A DNA stretch of 64,000 nucleotides from Comamonas testosteroni (GCA_008727115.1 CP044131.1:2852001-2916000), one strand, 5' to 3'. Counted from the stretch's first letter, positions 52,574 through 61,463 are shown. Notes: a model not told the origin generated them from the sequence alone. Translations and numbers: made by a program.

Positions 52574-53278
52574 TTAGCGCTTGCCGCCCAGCAGCCCTGC
52601 ACCCAGCTTGAACAAGTCACCCGCATCCAGCTTGCCATCGCCATTCTGGTCAAGCAAGCCACCCAGAATTCCGCCCGCCATTCCGCCTTGTGACTGAATC
52701 TGGCTGCGCTCCTGCCCCAGGGCATTGCCTAGGTCATTAGCCCCCATACCTTGCGCCTGCACGCGCTTGGCCAGAAAAGACATGACCAGCGGCGCCAGCA
52801 TGGCCAGGAGTTGTCCGGCATTACCGCCCAGTCCGGTGGCCTGGCCCAGCTTGGATTCAGCCTGCTGCTGCTGTCCGCCAAAGATATTGCCCAAAATAGC
52901 ACCCGCATCCAGTTGCGAGCCGCCCGCTGCAGAGCCTCCGCCCAGCACCGAACCCAGAATGCTGCCCAAACCGCCTAACCCTCCCGCAGCTCCGGCACCA
53001 GCACCGCCTGCACCACCGAGCAGACCGCCCAGCAATCCACCCAGATCCAGCGCGCCATTGGCACTGCTGTGATCACGCTGCAGCGCGCCCAGCAAGTCAG
53101 CTGCGCCTTGAGGCTGAGCCGCGTTCTGCCCCAGCGCACCAAACAGCATGGGCAAGGCCACGCCAACTGCCTGCTCCGCCTGCACAGAGTCAATCCCCAG
53201 TTGCTGGGCCAGACCTTGCAAGGGCGCGCCCTTCAACTGGCCCATCAGTTCGTCTGTCAAAGATGCGTTAGTGCTCAT
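52574..53278 (-). CDS. DUF937 (YidB-like) protein
   Basis: 234 residues. N-terminal helical repeat domain (TDELMGQLKGAPLQGLAQQLGIDSVQAEQAVGVALPMLFGAL), a long Gly/Ala-rich middle (about 80-145, many GGLLGG turns), and a C-terminal segment with an EF-hand-like GGLLDQNGDGKLDAGDLFKLG loop. Function unknown; the family is common in Proteobacteria. Start ATG 53278. Confidence 0.85.
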   Translation of the reverse strand: MSTNASLTDELMGQLKGAPLQGLAQQLGIDSVQAEQAVGVALPMLFGALGQNAAQPQGAADLLGALQRDHSSANGALDLGGLLGGLLGGAGGAGAGAAGGLGGLGSILGSVLGGGSAAGGSQLDAGAILGNIFGGQQQQAESKLGQATGLGGNAGQLLAMLAPLVMSFLAKRVQAQGMGANDLGNALGQERSQIQSQGGMAGGILGGLLDQNGDGKLDAGDLFKLGAGLLGGKR

Positions 53279-53462
53279 GTCGATTACTCCTGAAAAACAG
53301 TGCACATGGTACGCGGATCAGGCTGCAGACAATGTGATCAATGGTCAGCATCTCACCAAGTTTTCCCATCCCTGCACCACCCCGGTCAGACTGATTCATT
53401 GCGATTTACATATAACCAAATCGTCTTATGAATTGAGTTTTTTATAACGACAATACGCCACC

Positions 53463-54467
53463 ATGAGCATCAGCCACTACATCAAGGAAATCGGTCGCGG
53501 CACCAAGGGCGCACGCTCTCTGTCACGCGCGCAGGCCTGCGATCTGATGGGACTGCTGCTGGACGGCAAGGTCAGCGACCTGGAACTAGGCGGTTTTTGC
53601 ATCGCCATGCGCTTCAAAGGCGAGAGCGCCGAAGAACTCGCAGGCTTTCTCGACGCCACTGAGCAGCGCCTGCCTGCATGGCCAATGCCTGAGAATGCCC
53701 CGCCCATCGTGGTCATCCCCAGCTACAACGGCTCACGCAAGCTCGCCAACCTGACCCCCTTGCTTGCTGGCCTGCTCGCTCAAAACGGTCTGCCCGTGCT
53801 GGTGCATGGCAGCAATACAGATGACAAACGCCTTGGCACGGCCGAAGTCTGGCAACAACTCGGCTGGAAAATCCTCAAGCACCCCACCGCCTTGCAAGCC
53901 GGCGATAAGGCGTGGATCTCTACCCGCCACTTGTTGCCCGCGCTCGATCGTTTGCTGCAAATTCGTCGCCAGATGGGCCTGCGCAACCCTGCGCACAGCA
54001 TCGTCAAGCTGCTGGACCCCATCCATGGCGGCAGCACCGCGCGGTCCGGCCTGATACTGGCCAGCTACACCCACCCCGCTTATCTACAGCCCATGGCCCA
54101 GACACTGGCCATGCGCCACACCAGCGCCTTGCTGATGCGGGGCACGGAAGGCGAAGCGGTCGCCGCCCCGCACCGCGAACCCGCCAGCATGGGACTCATT
54201 GCCGGGGAAGTTTGCTTTGAGCGCTCATCTCTTCATAGCAGCCAGCTCATTTCAGGCAATGAAAGCAGCTCTCCCGAGCAAGGCTTGAGCGCAGAGCAAA
54301 CAGCCCGACTCACGCTGGACATCCTGAATGGTCAGCGCTCCATACCTGCACCGGTTGCCCTTCAAGTCGCACAAATACAAGCCCTGCATCAAGCCATGCA
54401 GTCCACAGAAGCCAACGCTGCAGCCTGCCGCGCAGCGCTGCAAGCCTTTAACCGCAGCCCCGCTTGA
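53463..54467 (+). CDS. ybiB: YbiB/TrpD2-type nucleic-acid-binding protein
   Basis: 334 residues with the anthranilate-phosphoribosyltransferase fold (GTKGARSLSRAQACDLMGLLLDGKVSDLELGGFCIAMRFKGES; PIVVIPSYNGSRKLANLTPLLAGLLAQNGLPVLVHG). The phosphoribosyl-pyrophosphate loop of TrpD is altered, as in YbiB proteins that bind DNA/RNA rather than make tryptophan. It precedes cobA by 11 bases. Confidence 0.85.
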   Translation: MSISHYIKEIGRGTKGARSLSRAQACDLMGLLLDGKVSDLELGGFCIAMRFKGESAEELAGFLDATEQRLPAWPMPENAPPIVVIPSYNGSRKLANLTPLLAGLLAQNGLPVLVHGSNTDDKRLGTAEVWQQLGWKILKHPTALQAGDKAWISTRHLLPALDRLLQIRRQMGLRNPAHSIVKLLDPIHGGSTARSGLILASYTHPAYLQPMAQTLAMRHTSALLMRGTEGEAVAAPHREPASMGLIAGEVCFERSSLHSSQLISGNESSSPEQGLSAEQTARLTLDILNGQRSIPAPVALQVAQIQALHQAMQSTEANAAACRAALQAFNRSPA

Positions 54468-54478
54468 GACCATCTTCC

Positions 54479-55270
54479 ATGACTGCTTTTTCTCAGACCC
54501 TCCCACTCCGCGGCAGCTGCACCCTGGTCGGTGCCGGCCCCGGAGACCCTGAACTGCTGACGCTGAAGGCTGTGAAAGCCATCGCCTCGGCCAGCGTGCT
54601 GTTTGTGGACGATCTGGTCAGTGACGATGTGATGCGTCATGCCGACCCGAGCGCACGCGTGGTCTACGTGGGCAAGCGCGGCGGCTGCAAGAGCACGCCT
54701 CAGGCCTTCATCGAAAAGCTGATGATTGCCGCCGTGCAAGAAGGCGAGCGCGTGGTGCGCCTCAAAGGCGGCGACCCTTTCATCTTTGGCCGTGGCGGCG
54801 AGGAAGTAGAGCATCTGCGCGAAGCAGGCGTTGAAGTCGAAGTGATCAACGGCATCACCTCAGGCCTGGCCGGGCTTACCAGCCTGGGCGCACCACTGAC
54901 CCATCGCGACCGCGCCCACGGCGTGCTGTTCATGACCGGCCACGCCAAGCCCGGCGACAGCGGCCCGGACTGGCGCCTGATTGCCGCCACCGCCCATGCC
55001 GCCAAATTGACACTGGTGATCTATATGGGCGTCAGCGGCGTACAACGCATCCGCGACGAATTGCTGTCCGGCCTGCCCGGCAGCACGCCTGTGGCCATTA
55101 TTCAGCACGCGAGCTTGTCCCATCAGCGCCACGCGCTCACATATTTGAAGGACTTGCCCCAGTGCATCAGCGACAACGGCCTGGGCAGCCCCAGCATCAT
55201 CGTCGTCGGCGACGTGGTGCAAGGCATTGCCGCCTGGCAAGCCGAAGAAGCCCAGCGCCGGGTTGCCTGA
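54479..55270 (+). CDS. cobA: Uroporphyrinogen-III C-methyltransferase
   Basis: 263 residues, SUMT family. LVGAGPGDPELLTLKAVKAI, VYVGKRGG, RLKGGDPFIFGRGGEE and the SAM loop ITSGLAGLTSLGAPLTHRD are all present. Makes precorrin-2 for sirohaem or cobalamin. Alone, not fused to CysG. Terminator follows directly. Confidence 0.93.
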   Translation: MTAFSQTLPLRGSCTLVGAGPGDPELLTLKAVKAIASASVLFVDDLVSDDVMRHADPSARVVYVGKRGGCKSTPQAFIEKLMIAAVQEGERVVRLKGGDPFIFGRGGEEVEHLREAGVEVEVINGITSGLAGLTSLGAPLTHRDRAHGVLFMTGHAKPGDSGPDWRLIAATAHAAKLTLVIYMGVSGVQRIRDELLSGLPGSTPVAIIQHASLSHQRHALTYLKDLPQCISDNGLGSPSIIVVGDVVQGIAAWQAEEAQRRVA

Positions 55271-55289
55271 AGCACCAACAGCACCCAGC

Positions 55290-55317
55290 AAAAAGGCCGC
55301 ATTTGCGGCCTTTTTTA
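55290..55317 (+). terminator. Terminator after cobA
   Basis: AAAAAGGCCGC-ATTT-GCGGCCTTTTTTATTT. Confidence 0.92.
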
Positions 55318-55360
55318 TTTATCAGACAAACCCAAAAACAGGCATGCCCCACCTTAGAGA

Positions 55361-55445
55361 CAGCGAGCAAGCGCCGCCGCGCAGCGAAGCTGTCGTCCCC
55401 CTCCGCAAAGCAGAGAGGGGGAAGGCGCGTAGCGCCTCAGGGGGT
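55361..55445 (-). repeat. Interspersed REP-like repeat, copy 3
   Basis: Minus-strand reading CCCCCTGAGGCGCTACGCGC, TTCCCCCTCTCTGC...GGAGGGGGACGACAGC, GCGGCG-CTTGCTCG matches the copies at 18467 and 41822. Its first bases CCCCCTGA supply the last Pro codon and stop of the thioesterase gene. Confidence 0.82.
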
Positions 55446-55919
55446 GGTCCTAGTCTTCGCGAAGCGCTCCGCCAACTCCTTGCGCAGCTCCTTGCGAATA
55501 ATGGCCGCATCCCAGCGGCGCTTTTCCTCATCCGTCTCCAGTTGCAGCTGTGGCACCGGGACTGCTTTCTTGTCGTCATCCACGGCCACCATGGTGAAAA
55601 AGCAGCTGTTCACATGGCGCACCACCTGGCTGCGAATCTCTTCCGCAATCACCTTGATGCCGATTTCCATGGACGACTTGCCGGTGTGATTCACGCTGGC
55701 CAGAAAGGTCACCAGCTCGCCCACATGAATGGGTTGCAAAAACATCACCTGATCCACGCTCAAAGTCACGACATAACGGCCTGCATAGCGGCTGGCGCAG
55801 GCATAGGCCACCTGGTCAAGCAGCTTCAAAATCGCGCCGCCGTGCACATTGCCGGAAAAATTGGCCATATCAGGCGACATGAGCACGGTCATGCTCAGCT
55901 GATGGGAGGGTGTATTCAT
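55437..55919 (-). CDS. Acyl-CoA thioesterase, hotdog fold (YciA/BACH type)
   Basis: 160 residues. MTVLMSPDMANFSGNVHGGAILKLLDQVAYACASRYAG contains the conserved Asn-x-x-Gly-Gly and Asp of the family, then VTLSVDQVMFLQPIHVGELVTF. Hydrolyses fatty acyl-CoA in the cytoplasm. The C-terminus ends inside an interspersed repeat, which provides the stop codon. Confidence 0.9.
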   Translation of the reverse strand: MNTPSHQLSMTVLMSPDMANFSGNVHGGAILKLLDQVAYACASRYAGRYVVTLSVDQVMFLQPIHVGELVTFLASVNHTGKSSMEIGIKVIAEEIRSQVVRHVNSCFFTMVAVDDDKKAVPVPQLQLETDEEKRRWDAAIIRKELRKELAERFAKTRTTP

Positions 55920-56060
55920 GGGCGCGATTCTAGAAGTGATCCCTCATCAACGCAGGGCCGTCAGCCATACCCCAACGTACAGCCCCGGCACTGCCATGGG
56001 CACACGGTATAACGCCACTTTTGCGCCTGTTTCCGTTGATTGCCGAGATTGACTCCTGCC

Positions 56061-56663
56061 ATGCAAATTCTGTTTCCCAACCCCTTTGGAGCACCCGCAG
56101 CTGCCGAGCAGGACATCCTGGCGCTGCAAGCCCATATCGGTTTTTCCGATGCGTATGCCGACTTTCTGCGCAGCCAGAACGGCTTTTCGCTATGGACCAT
56201 GGAGAACGCGGCAGACATCCAGCTCTATGTGAAGCCCAGCCCGCTGCAAAGCGAGGAGCGCTACGCCAACTTTCGCGCCCTGCACAGCTTTGCCGCACAA
56301 GACCCGCACTATGACCTGGAGTCCGAGCAGGCCGAATTTCTGCTGGCCAACTGGTTTCTCAACATCGGCTGCGACCCGGCGGGCAACCCCTTTGTCGAAG
56401 TGCTGCACGGCCAGCACAAGGGCAAGATTGCCAGCCTCGATCACGACCTGTTTGCCGGCGCTGAAGACCTGCAGGAATTTTTCGCCGATATGGAGCTGGA
56501 GCACATCGCCGCACTGAGTCTGGCCGAGCAGGCCGATGCCCTGTGCGACGAATCCACAGGCCTGGCCTGGTTCCACGCCCGCGACATGCGCGGCTTTACC
56601 GCGCACTGCATTTACTGCGACGATTCCTTCTGGGGCTTTATCGTGGACCAGCCGGAAATCTGA
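56061..56663 (+). CDS. SMI1/KNR4 (SUKH)-like protein
   Basis: 200 residues. N-terminal part resembles the SUKH fold (EQDILALQAHIGFSDAYADFLRSQNGFSLW, then ANWFLNIGCDPAGNPFVEVLHGQHKGKIASLDHD). SUKH proteins include immunity proteins to secreted nuclease toxins, but no toxin gene is nearby. Assignment is by motif only. Next gene starts 50 bases on. Confidence 0.65.
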   Translation: MQILFPNPFGAPAAAEQDILALQAHIGFSDAYADFLRSQNGFSLWTMENAADIQLYVKPSPLQSEERYANFRALHSFAAQDPHYDLESEQAEFLLANWFLNIGCDPAGNPFVEVLHGQHKGKIASLDHDLFAGAEDLQEFFADMELEHIAALSLAEQADALCDESTGLAWFHARDMRGFTAHCIYCDDSFWGFIVDQPEI

Positions 56664-56713
56664 GCCATCTGGGACAATCGCGGCCTTGTTCCCGCTCACC
56701 ATGACTGCCCGCC

Positions 56714-57991
56714 GTGCCCTCCTCCACCCAGGTTTCTCCTCAGATTTTTGACGCCATCATCATCGGTGCCGGTGCCGCCGGCCTGTTCTGCGCCGCCCAG
56801 GCGGGCCAGCGCGGGCTCAAGGTGCTGCTGATCGATCACGCAGAGAAAGTGGCCGAGAAAATCCGCATCTCGGGCGGTGGCCGCTGCAACTTCACCAACC
56901 GCGATCTGGACGTGCGCGCACCGCACAAGCACTTTGTGGGCCAGAACCCGCAGTTCTGCCGCTCGGCCCTCTCGCGCTTTACGCCAACCGACTTTATTGC
57001 GCTGATGGACAAGCACGGCATTGCCCACCACGAAAAGCACAAGGGCCAGTTGTTTGCCGACCGCTCGGCCGAAGACATCATCGCCATGCTGCTGGCCGAA
57101 TGCGCTGCGGGCAGTGTGCAGCGCTGGCAGCCCTGCCAAGTCAAAAAAATAGTGTTTTCAGCCGCTAACGCAGATACATCAAGCGCTGGCAGCTATCAAA
57201 TTGAGACAGATCGCGGTCTGGTGCAAGCGCCCAACCTGGTGATTGCCACCGGCGGCCTGAGCATTCCCAAGATCGGCGCGACCGATTTTGGCTACCGTCT
57301 GGCCCAGCAGTTCAATCTGCCACTGATCGAGCGCACGCCTGGCCTGGTGCCCATGACTTTTGACGGCGAAGGCTGGCAGCCCTACGCCAGTCTGGCCGGT
57401 CTGGCCCTGCCCGTAGAAATCAGCACCGGCAGCAAAAAAGAGCGCATGACGTTTCATGAAGACTTGCTCTTCACGCACCGTGGCCTCTCCGGCCCTGCAG
57501 TGCTGCAAATCTCCAGTTACTGGAAGCCTGGAGCGCCGCTACAAATCAATCTGCTGCCCGGCGTGGACATGGCCGATTTGCTGGCCGAGGCCAAGCTCAG
57601 CTCACGCAAACTGGTCGCCAACGAGCTGGCCGCGCATCTGCCCGCCCGTCTGGCCGACGCCTGGGTCAGCCGCATGCCCGAGCTGCAGCGCCCCATCAAC
57701 GAAGCCAGCGACAAGGCCCTGGCCAAGCTGGCAGAGCAGTTGACGCGCTGGGAAATCACGCCCACCGGCACCGAAGGCTATAAAAAAGCCGAGGTCACGC
57801 TAGGCGGCGTGGACACCAAAGTGCTGTCGCAGCAAACCATGGAATGCAAGACCCAACCGGGCCTGTACTTCATTGGCGAGGTGGTGGACATCACCGGCTG
57901 GCTGGGCGGCTACAACTTTCAATGGGCCTGGGCCAGCGCAGCAGCCTGCGCGCAGGCCATGAGTGCCTGCGCAGACCCTGCCGCAAACTGA
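56714..57991 (+). CDS. HI0933/YhiN-family FAD-dependent oxidoreductase
   Basis: 425 residues from a GTG start. Rossmann FAD site AIIIGAGAAGLFCAAQAG, then KVAEKIRISGGGRCNFTN which is diagnostic for the family, and the C-terminal FAD motif FIGEVVDITGWLGGYNFQWAWASA. Function of the family is unclear (some called aminoacetone oxidases). Residues about 145-158 (VFSAANADTSSAGS) are encoded by sequence nearly identical to an intergenic repeat, see findings. Confidence 0.88.
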   Translation: MPSSTQVSPQIFDAIIIGAGAAGLFCAAQAGQRGLKVLLIDHAEKVAEKIRISGGGRCNFTNRDLDVRAPHKHFVGQNPQFCRSALSRFTPTDFIALMDKHGIAHHEKHKGQLFADRSAEDIIAMLLAECAAGSVQRWQPCQVKKIVFSAANADTSSAGSYQIETDRGLVQAPNLVIATGGLSIPKIGATDFGYRLAQQFNLPLIERTPGLVPMTFDGEGWQPYASLAGLALPVEISTGSKKERMTFHEDLLFTHRGLSGPAVLQISSYWKPGAPLQINLLPGVDMADLLAEAKLSSRKLVANELAAHLPARLADAWVSRMPELQRPINEASDKALAKLAEQLTRWEITPTGTEGYKKAEVTLGGVDTKVLSQQTMECKTQPGLYFIGEVVDITGWLGGYNFQWAWASAAACAQAMSACADPAAN

Positions 57992-58017
57992 GCCGCCTTT
58001 GCCGCGCATGCTTGGCA

Positions 58018-58045
58018 TTGCGAGGCTTTGAGATAAGGCTATAAT
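58018..58045 (+). promoter_or_regulatory. Promoter of rpsU
   Basis: TTGCGA (58018-58023), 16-base spacer, TATAAT (58040-58045). Leader of about 125 bases before rpsU. Confidence 0.75.
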
Positions 58046-58174
58046 GCTCGACTTTGCTGGCATTACCCCGTCGGCCATACTAGTTACAAAGTGGCGGGGA
58101 AAACCGCTGTTCATGGCTCTCAGGCCCGATCTTCCCGAGAACCCTCTGTCAGCACAGATATATCTGGAAATTAA

Positions 58175-58387
58175 ATGACTACCATCCGCGTCAAAGAAAA
58201 CGAGCCCTATGAAGTTGCCCTGCGCCGCTTCAAGCGCACCATCGAAAAGCTGGGTCTGCTGACCGATCTGCGTGCTCGTGAGTTCTACGAGAAGCCTACA
58301 GCCGAGCGCAAGCGCAAGAAGGCTGCTGCCGTGAAGCGTCACTACAAGCGCGTTCGCAGCATGCAACTGCCTAAGAAGCTGTACTAA
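58175..58387 (+). CDS. rpsU: Ribosomal protein bS21
   Basis: 70 residues, [21 protein letters not shown] start and Lys/Arg-rich body ending KKLY; the standard bS21 of beta-proteobacteria. Own sigma-70 promoter and a strong terminator, so largely monocistronic. Confidence 0.97.
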   Translation: MTTIRVKENEPYEVALRRFKRTIEKLGLLTDLRAREFYEKPTAERKRKKAAAVKRHYKRVRSMQLPKKLY

Positions 58388-58425
58388 TCTCTTGATTAGG
58401 ACTAGCCGGCCGTAAAAACGCCGCA

Positions 58426-58457
58426 AACCCGCGCTAGGGACGCCAAGCGCGGGTTTT
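58426..58457 (+). terminator. Terminator after rpsU
   Basis: AACCCGCGCT ... AGCGCGGGTTTTTTG with a ten-base loop. Confidence 0.92.
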
Positions 58458-58620
58458 TTGTTTTCTGGCCACTGCTGCACCCTCGCGCAGTGACCGCTCA
58501 AGCCATGGCGCAATCGCGCGAGGACGCGAAGCCTGTGCGCAGACAGTACAAAAAGTACGGCAAGTACAGGCGACAAAGTCATCGCACGATTTCGCCTTGG
58601 CCCTTCACCAGGAGAGAGTT

Positions 58621-59067
58621 ATGAGCTTGAAAGCCCAGATTACCGAAGATATGAAGACCGCCATGCGTGCCAAGGACAGCGCACGCCTGGGCACCATCCG
58701 CCTGCTGCAGGCCGCGATGAAGCAAAAGGAAGTGGACGAGCGCGTGGAGCTGGACGACGTGGCCATCGTCGCCATCGTGGACAAGCTGATCAAGCAGCGC
58801 AAGGATTCCATCACCGCCTACGAAGCCGCCAACCGCCAGGATCTGGCCGATGTGGAAAAGGCCGAGATGGAAGTGCTCAAGGTCTACCTGCCCGAGCGCA
58901 TGTCCGAAGCCGAAATCACCGCCGCTGTGCAAGCCATCGTGGCCGAAGTCGGCACCGCTGGCCCTGGCGACATGGGCAAGGTGATGGGTGCCGTGAAGTC
59001 CAAGCTGGCTGGCAAGGCCGATATGGGCCTAGTGTCTGCCGCTGTGAAGGCTGCTCTGAGCAAGTAA
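58621..59067 (+). CDS. yqeY: GatB/YqeY domain protein
   Basis: 148 residues: KAQITEDMKTAMRAKDSARLGTIRLLQAAMKQKEVDER start and GDMGKVMGAVKSKLAGKADMGLVSAAVKAAL end, the YqeY fold also found as tail of GatB. Commonly next to rpsU, as here. Possible tRNA-linked role. Confidence 0.93.
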   Translation: MSLKAQITEDMKTAMRAKDSARLGTIRLLQAAMKQKEVDERVELDDVAIVAIVDKLIKQRKDSITAYEAANRQDLADVEKAEMEVLKVYLPERMSEAEITAAVQAIVAEVGTAGPGDMGKVMGAVKSKLAGKADMGLVSAAVKAALSK

Positions 59068-59091
59068 TTTGCCCGCCAGATTGCAGCGCTA

Positions 59092-59205
59092 ATTGATAGA
59101 GTTGCAATCAAAAGAGAAGCTGCTAGCGCAGTATCTGCTTAAGTTTCGGAGATTAATCCATCTGAAGCTGGCAGATAACAAGCGCTGGCAGCTTCTTTTT
59201 TAATA
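59092..59205. repeat. Repeat-rich spacer yqeY/LysR
   Basis: Contains AATTGATAGAG, GAAGCTGCTAGCGC and the 15-mer CAAGCGCTGGCAGCT (59179-59193), the last identical to 57180-57194 within the flavoprotein gene. Same family as the element after prpF. May also act as convergent terminator: TTCTTTTTTAATAG follows. Confidence 0.65.
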
Positions 59206-60114
59206 GCTCTCGCGCAGATTCTTTGGCTGTTGATTTTGAAAAAACTGCTGCAAAAATTCCACGCAAACTCGCACCTTGGCGCTGCGCTCCAGCCGCGTCG
59301 GGTACACCGCCCAGATATTAGCCTGCTGACGCCACTCGGGCAGCACCTGAACCAAGGCATCCGATTGCAGATCTGCGGCCACATCCCAGACCGATCGCAG
59401 CACAATGCCATGCCCATCGCGCGCCCACTGCACGGCCATCTCGCCGTGGTTGGTGGACAGTGGCCCGGTCACCTTCACACTGCGCTCCTGACTGCCTGCG
59501 CGCAGCTTCCACACGCCAAACGGGTGATCGCGCTCCTTGATGACCAGGCAGTCGTGCGCCGCCAGCTCATCCAGTGTGCGCGGGCTACCGCGCCGCTGCA
59601 GATAGGTGGGCGCGGCGCATAGCACGCGGTGGTTGTCGGCCAAATGCCTGGCAATCAGATGCGGAGCAATCTCGTCGCCCACGCGCACATCCAGATCAAA
59701 GCCCTCGGCCGCCACATCGACGATGCGATCAAACACCTCCAGGCGCAGCTGCAGCGCCGGATGTTGCGCAATCAGCTGCGACAGCGCGGGCGCGACCACA
59801 TTGCGGCCAAAGCCAAAGCTGGTGGACACGCGCAGCAGCCCGCGCGGCTGGCGCTGCGTGACATCGACTTCCTGCAGCAGATGCTCGACCTCATCCAGAA
59901 TGCGCTGCGCCCAGTGGTAGATGCGCTCGCCCTGCTCCGTCACCGCCACGCGGCGCGTGGTGCGGTGCAGCAGCTTCACACCCAGTTCTTCCTCCAGCAA
60001 ACGAATGCGCTTGCTGACGAAGGCGGGCGAAGCATGAAGCGCCACCGCCGCTTCACCAAAGCTGGCTTTGCGCACCACGGAGATAAAGACGCGCAGGTCT
60101 TCGGGCGAGGGCAT
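59200..60114 (-). CDS. LysR-family regulator of the divergent dehydrogenase
   Basis: 304 residues from ATG 60114. Helix-turn-helix about 15-60 (ASFGEAAVALHASPAFVSKRIRLLEEELGVKLLHRTTRRVAVTEQGE). Divergent from a tartrate/malate dehydrogenase gene, like TtuA or DmlR. A dyad ACAATC-N15-GATTGT lies between the two genes. Probable activator responding to the substrate. Confidence 0.9.
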   Translation of the reverse strand: MPSPEDLRVFISVVRKASFGEAAVALHASPAFVSKRIRLLEEELGVKLLHRTTRRVAVTEQGERIYHWAQRILDEVEHLLQEVDVTQRQPRGLLRVSTSFGFGRNVVAPALSQLIAQHPALQLRLEVFDRIVDVAAEGFDLDVRVGDEIAPHLIARHLADNHRVLCAAPTYLQRRGSPRTLDELAAHDCLVIKERDHPFGVWKLRAGSQERSVKVTGPLSTNHGEMAVQWARDGHGIVLRSVWDVAADLQSDALVQVLPEWRQQANIWAVYPTRLERSAKVRVCVEFLQQFFQNQQPKNLRESY

Positions 60115-60132
60115 TTTCTGCACGATCTGTAA

Positions 60133-60159
60133 ACAATCAGGCCACGATATGGCGATTGT
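60133..60159. promoter_or_regulatory. LysR operator between regulator and dehydrogenase
   Basis: ACAATC (60133-60138) and GATTGT (60154-60159) enclose the inner dyad GCCA-CGATA-TGGC. Confidence 0.5.
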
Positions 60160-60218
60160 ATGCAGCAGCCAGCGCTGCAAAATAGGCAGCTATCGCACAC
60201 ACCAAGAGAGTTCACGCC

Positions 60219-61319
60219 ATGAGCAGCCCCAAAAAAATCGCAGTCATCGCCGGTGACGGCATCGGCAAGGAAGTCATGCCCGAAGGCCTGCGCGCACTGG
60301 AAGCAGCAGCCCAGCGCTTCAACCTGCCCCTGGAGTTTCACCACTTCGACTGGGCGCACTGCGACTACTACGCCGAGCACGGCAAGATGATGCCCGACGA
60401 CTGGAAGGCGCAACTGCAAGGCATGGACGCCATCTTCTTCGGCGCCGTGGGCTGGCCCGCCACCGTGCCCGACCATGTGTCGCTGTGGGGCTCGCTGCTC
60501 AAGTTCCGCCGGGAGTTCGACCAGTACATCAATCTGCGCCCCGTGCGCCTGTTTGAAAGCGTGCCCTGCCCCCTGGCCGGCCGCAAGCCCGGTGATATCG
60601 ACTACTACGTGGTGCGCGAGAACACCGAGGGCGAATACACGGCCCTGGGCGGCATCATGTTTGAAGGCACGGACCGCGAGATCTGCATTCAGGAGTCGGT
60701 CTACAGCAAGCACGGTGCCGAGCGCCTGCTGAAATACGCGTTCGATCTGGCCCAAAGCCGCAGCAAAAAGCATGTGACGCTGGCCACCAAATCCAATGGC
60801 ATTGCCATCAGCATGCCCTGGTGGGACAAGCAGGCCGACGCCATGCACCAGAGCTATCCCGAAGTCACTCTGGACAAGCAGCACATCGACATCCTGACCG
60901 CGCGCTTTGTGCTGCAGCCGGACCGCTTTGATGTGGTAGCCGCCACCAATCTGTTTGGCGACATCCTCTCCGACCTAGGCCCTGCCACCACCGGCACCAT
61001 TGGCCTGGCACCTTCGGCAAACCTGAACCCCGAGCGCAACTTCCCCAGCCTGTTCGAGCCCGTGCATGGCTCGGCGCCCGACATTTATGACAAGAACATC
61101 GCCAACCCCATCGCCATGGTCTGGTCAGCCGCGCTGATGCTGGACTTCTTGGGCCACAGCGCAGGCGACTGGCGCGCGGCCCACGATGCCATCGTCAGCG
61201 CAATTGAAGAAGTCATCAAAACCGGCCCCAAGACGCCTGACCTGGGCGGCAGCGCCAACACCACGCAGGTGGGCGAGGCCATTGCAGCAGCCATCACCAA
61301 GGTTCAGGCGCAAGGCTGA
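60219..61319 (+). CDS. Tartrate dehydrogenase / D-malate dehydrogenase (TtuC/DmlA type)
   Basis: 366 residues of the isopropylmalate dehydrogenase superfamily: VIAGDGIGKEVMPEGL, LRPVRLFESVPCPLAGR, VVRENTEGEYTALGG, TNLFGDILSDLGPATTGTIGLAPSANL and EPVHGSAPDI. The tartrate/D-malate subgroup keeps the ENTEGEY loop and lacks leuB-type neighbours. NAD-dependent oxidative decarboxylation. Regulated by the divergent LysR protein. Confidence 0.9.
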   Translation: MSSPKKIAVIAGDGIGKEVMPEGLRALEAAAQRFNLPLEFHHFDWAHCDYYAEHGKMMPDDWKAQLQGMDAIFFGAVGWPATVPDHVSLWGSLLKFRREFDQYINLRPVRLFESVPCPLAGRKPGDIDYYVVRENTEGEYTALGGIMFEGTDREICIQESVYSKHGAERLLKYAFDLAQSRSKKHVTLATKSNGIAISMPWWDKQADAMHQSYPEVTLDKQHIDILTARFVLQPDRFDVVAATNLFGDILSDLGPATTGTIGLAPSANLNPERNFPSLFEPVHGSAPDIYDKNIANPIAMVWSAALMLDFLGHSAGDWRAAHDAIVSAIEEVIKTGPKTPDLGGSANTTQVGEAIAAAITKVQAQG

Positions 61320-61340
61320 ATTCTTGCTGCGGCTGTTGGC

Positions 61341-61383
61341 AAAAAATGGCAGCTTGCGCCCTGGTTGCGGGTGCAAGCTGCCA
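61341..61383 (-). terminator. Terminator of the AhpD-like gene
   Basis: 11-base perfect arms TGGCAGCTTGC/GCAAGCTGCCA with a TTTTTT run on the minus strand. Confidence 0.82.
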
Positions 61384-61463
61384 GTGAGAGGCAGATGCGG
61401 CAACAGCCAGGAGGCGGGCAAGATGTGATTGCTTCAGCCCCAGCCTCTGCCTGCCTCAGGCGC

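Noticed and set aside
54225..54290. Ser-rich stretch in ybiB (ERSSLHSSQLISGNESSSPEQ) as another repeat insertion
   Set aside because: The DNA only loosely resembles the repeat family (CATAGCAGCCAGCTCATTT) and lacks the 15-mer core, so the case is too weak.
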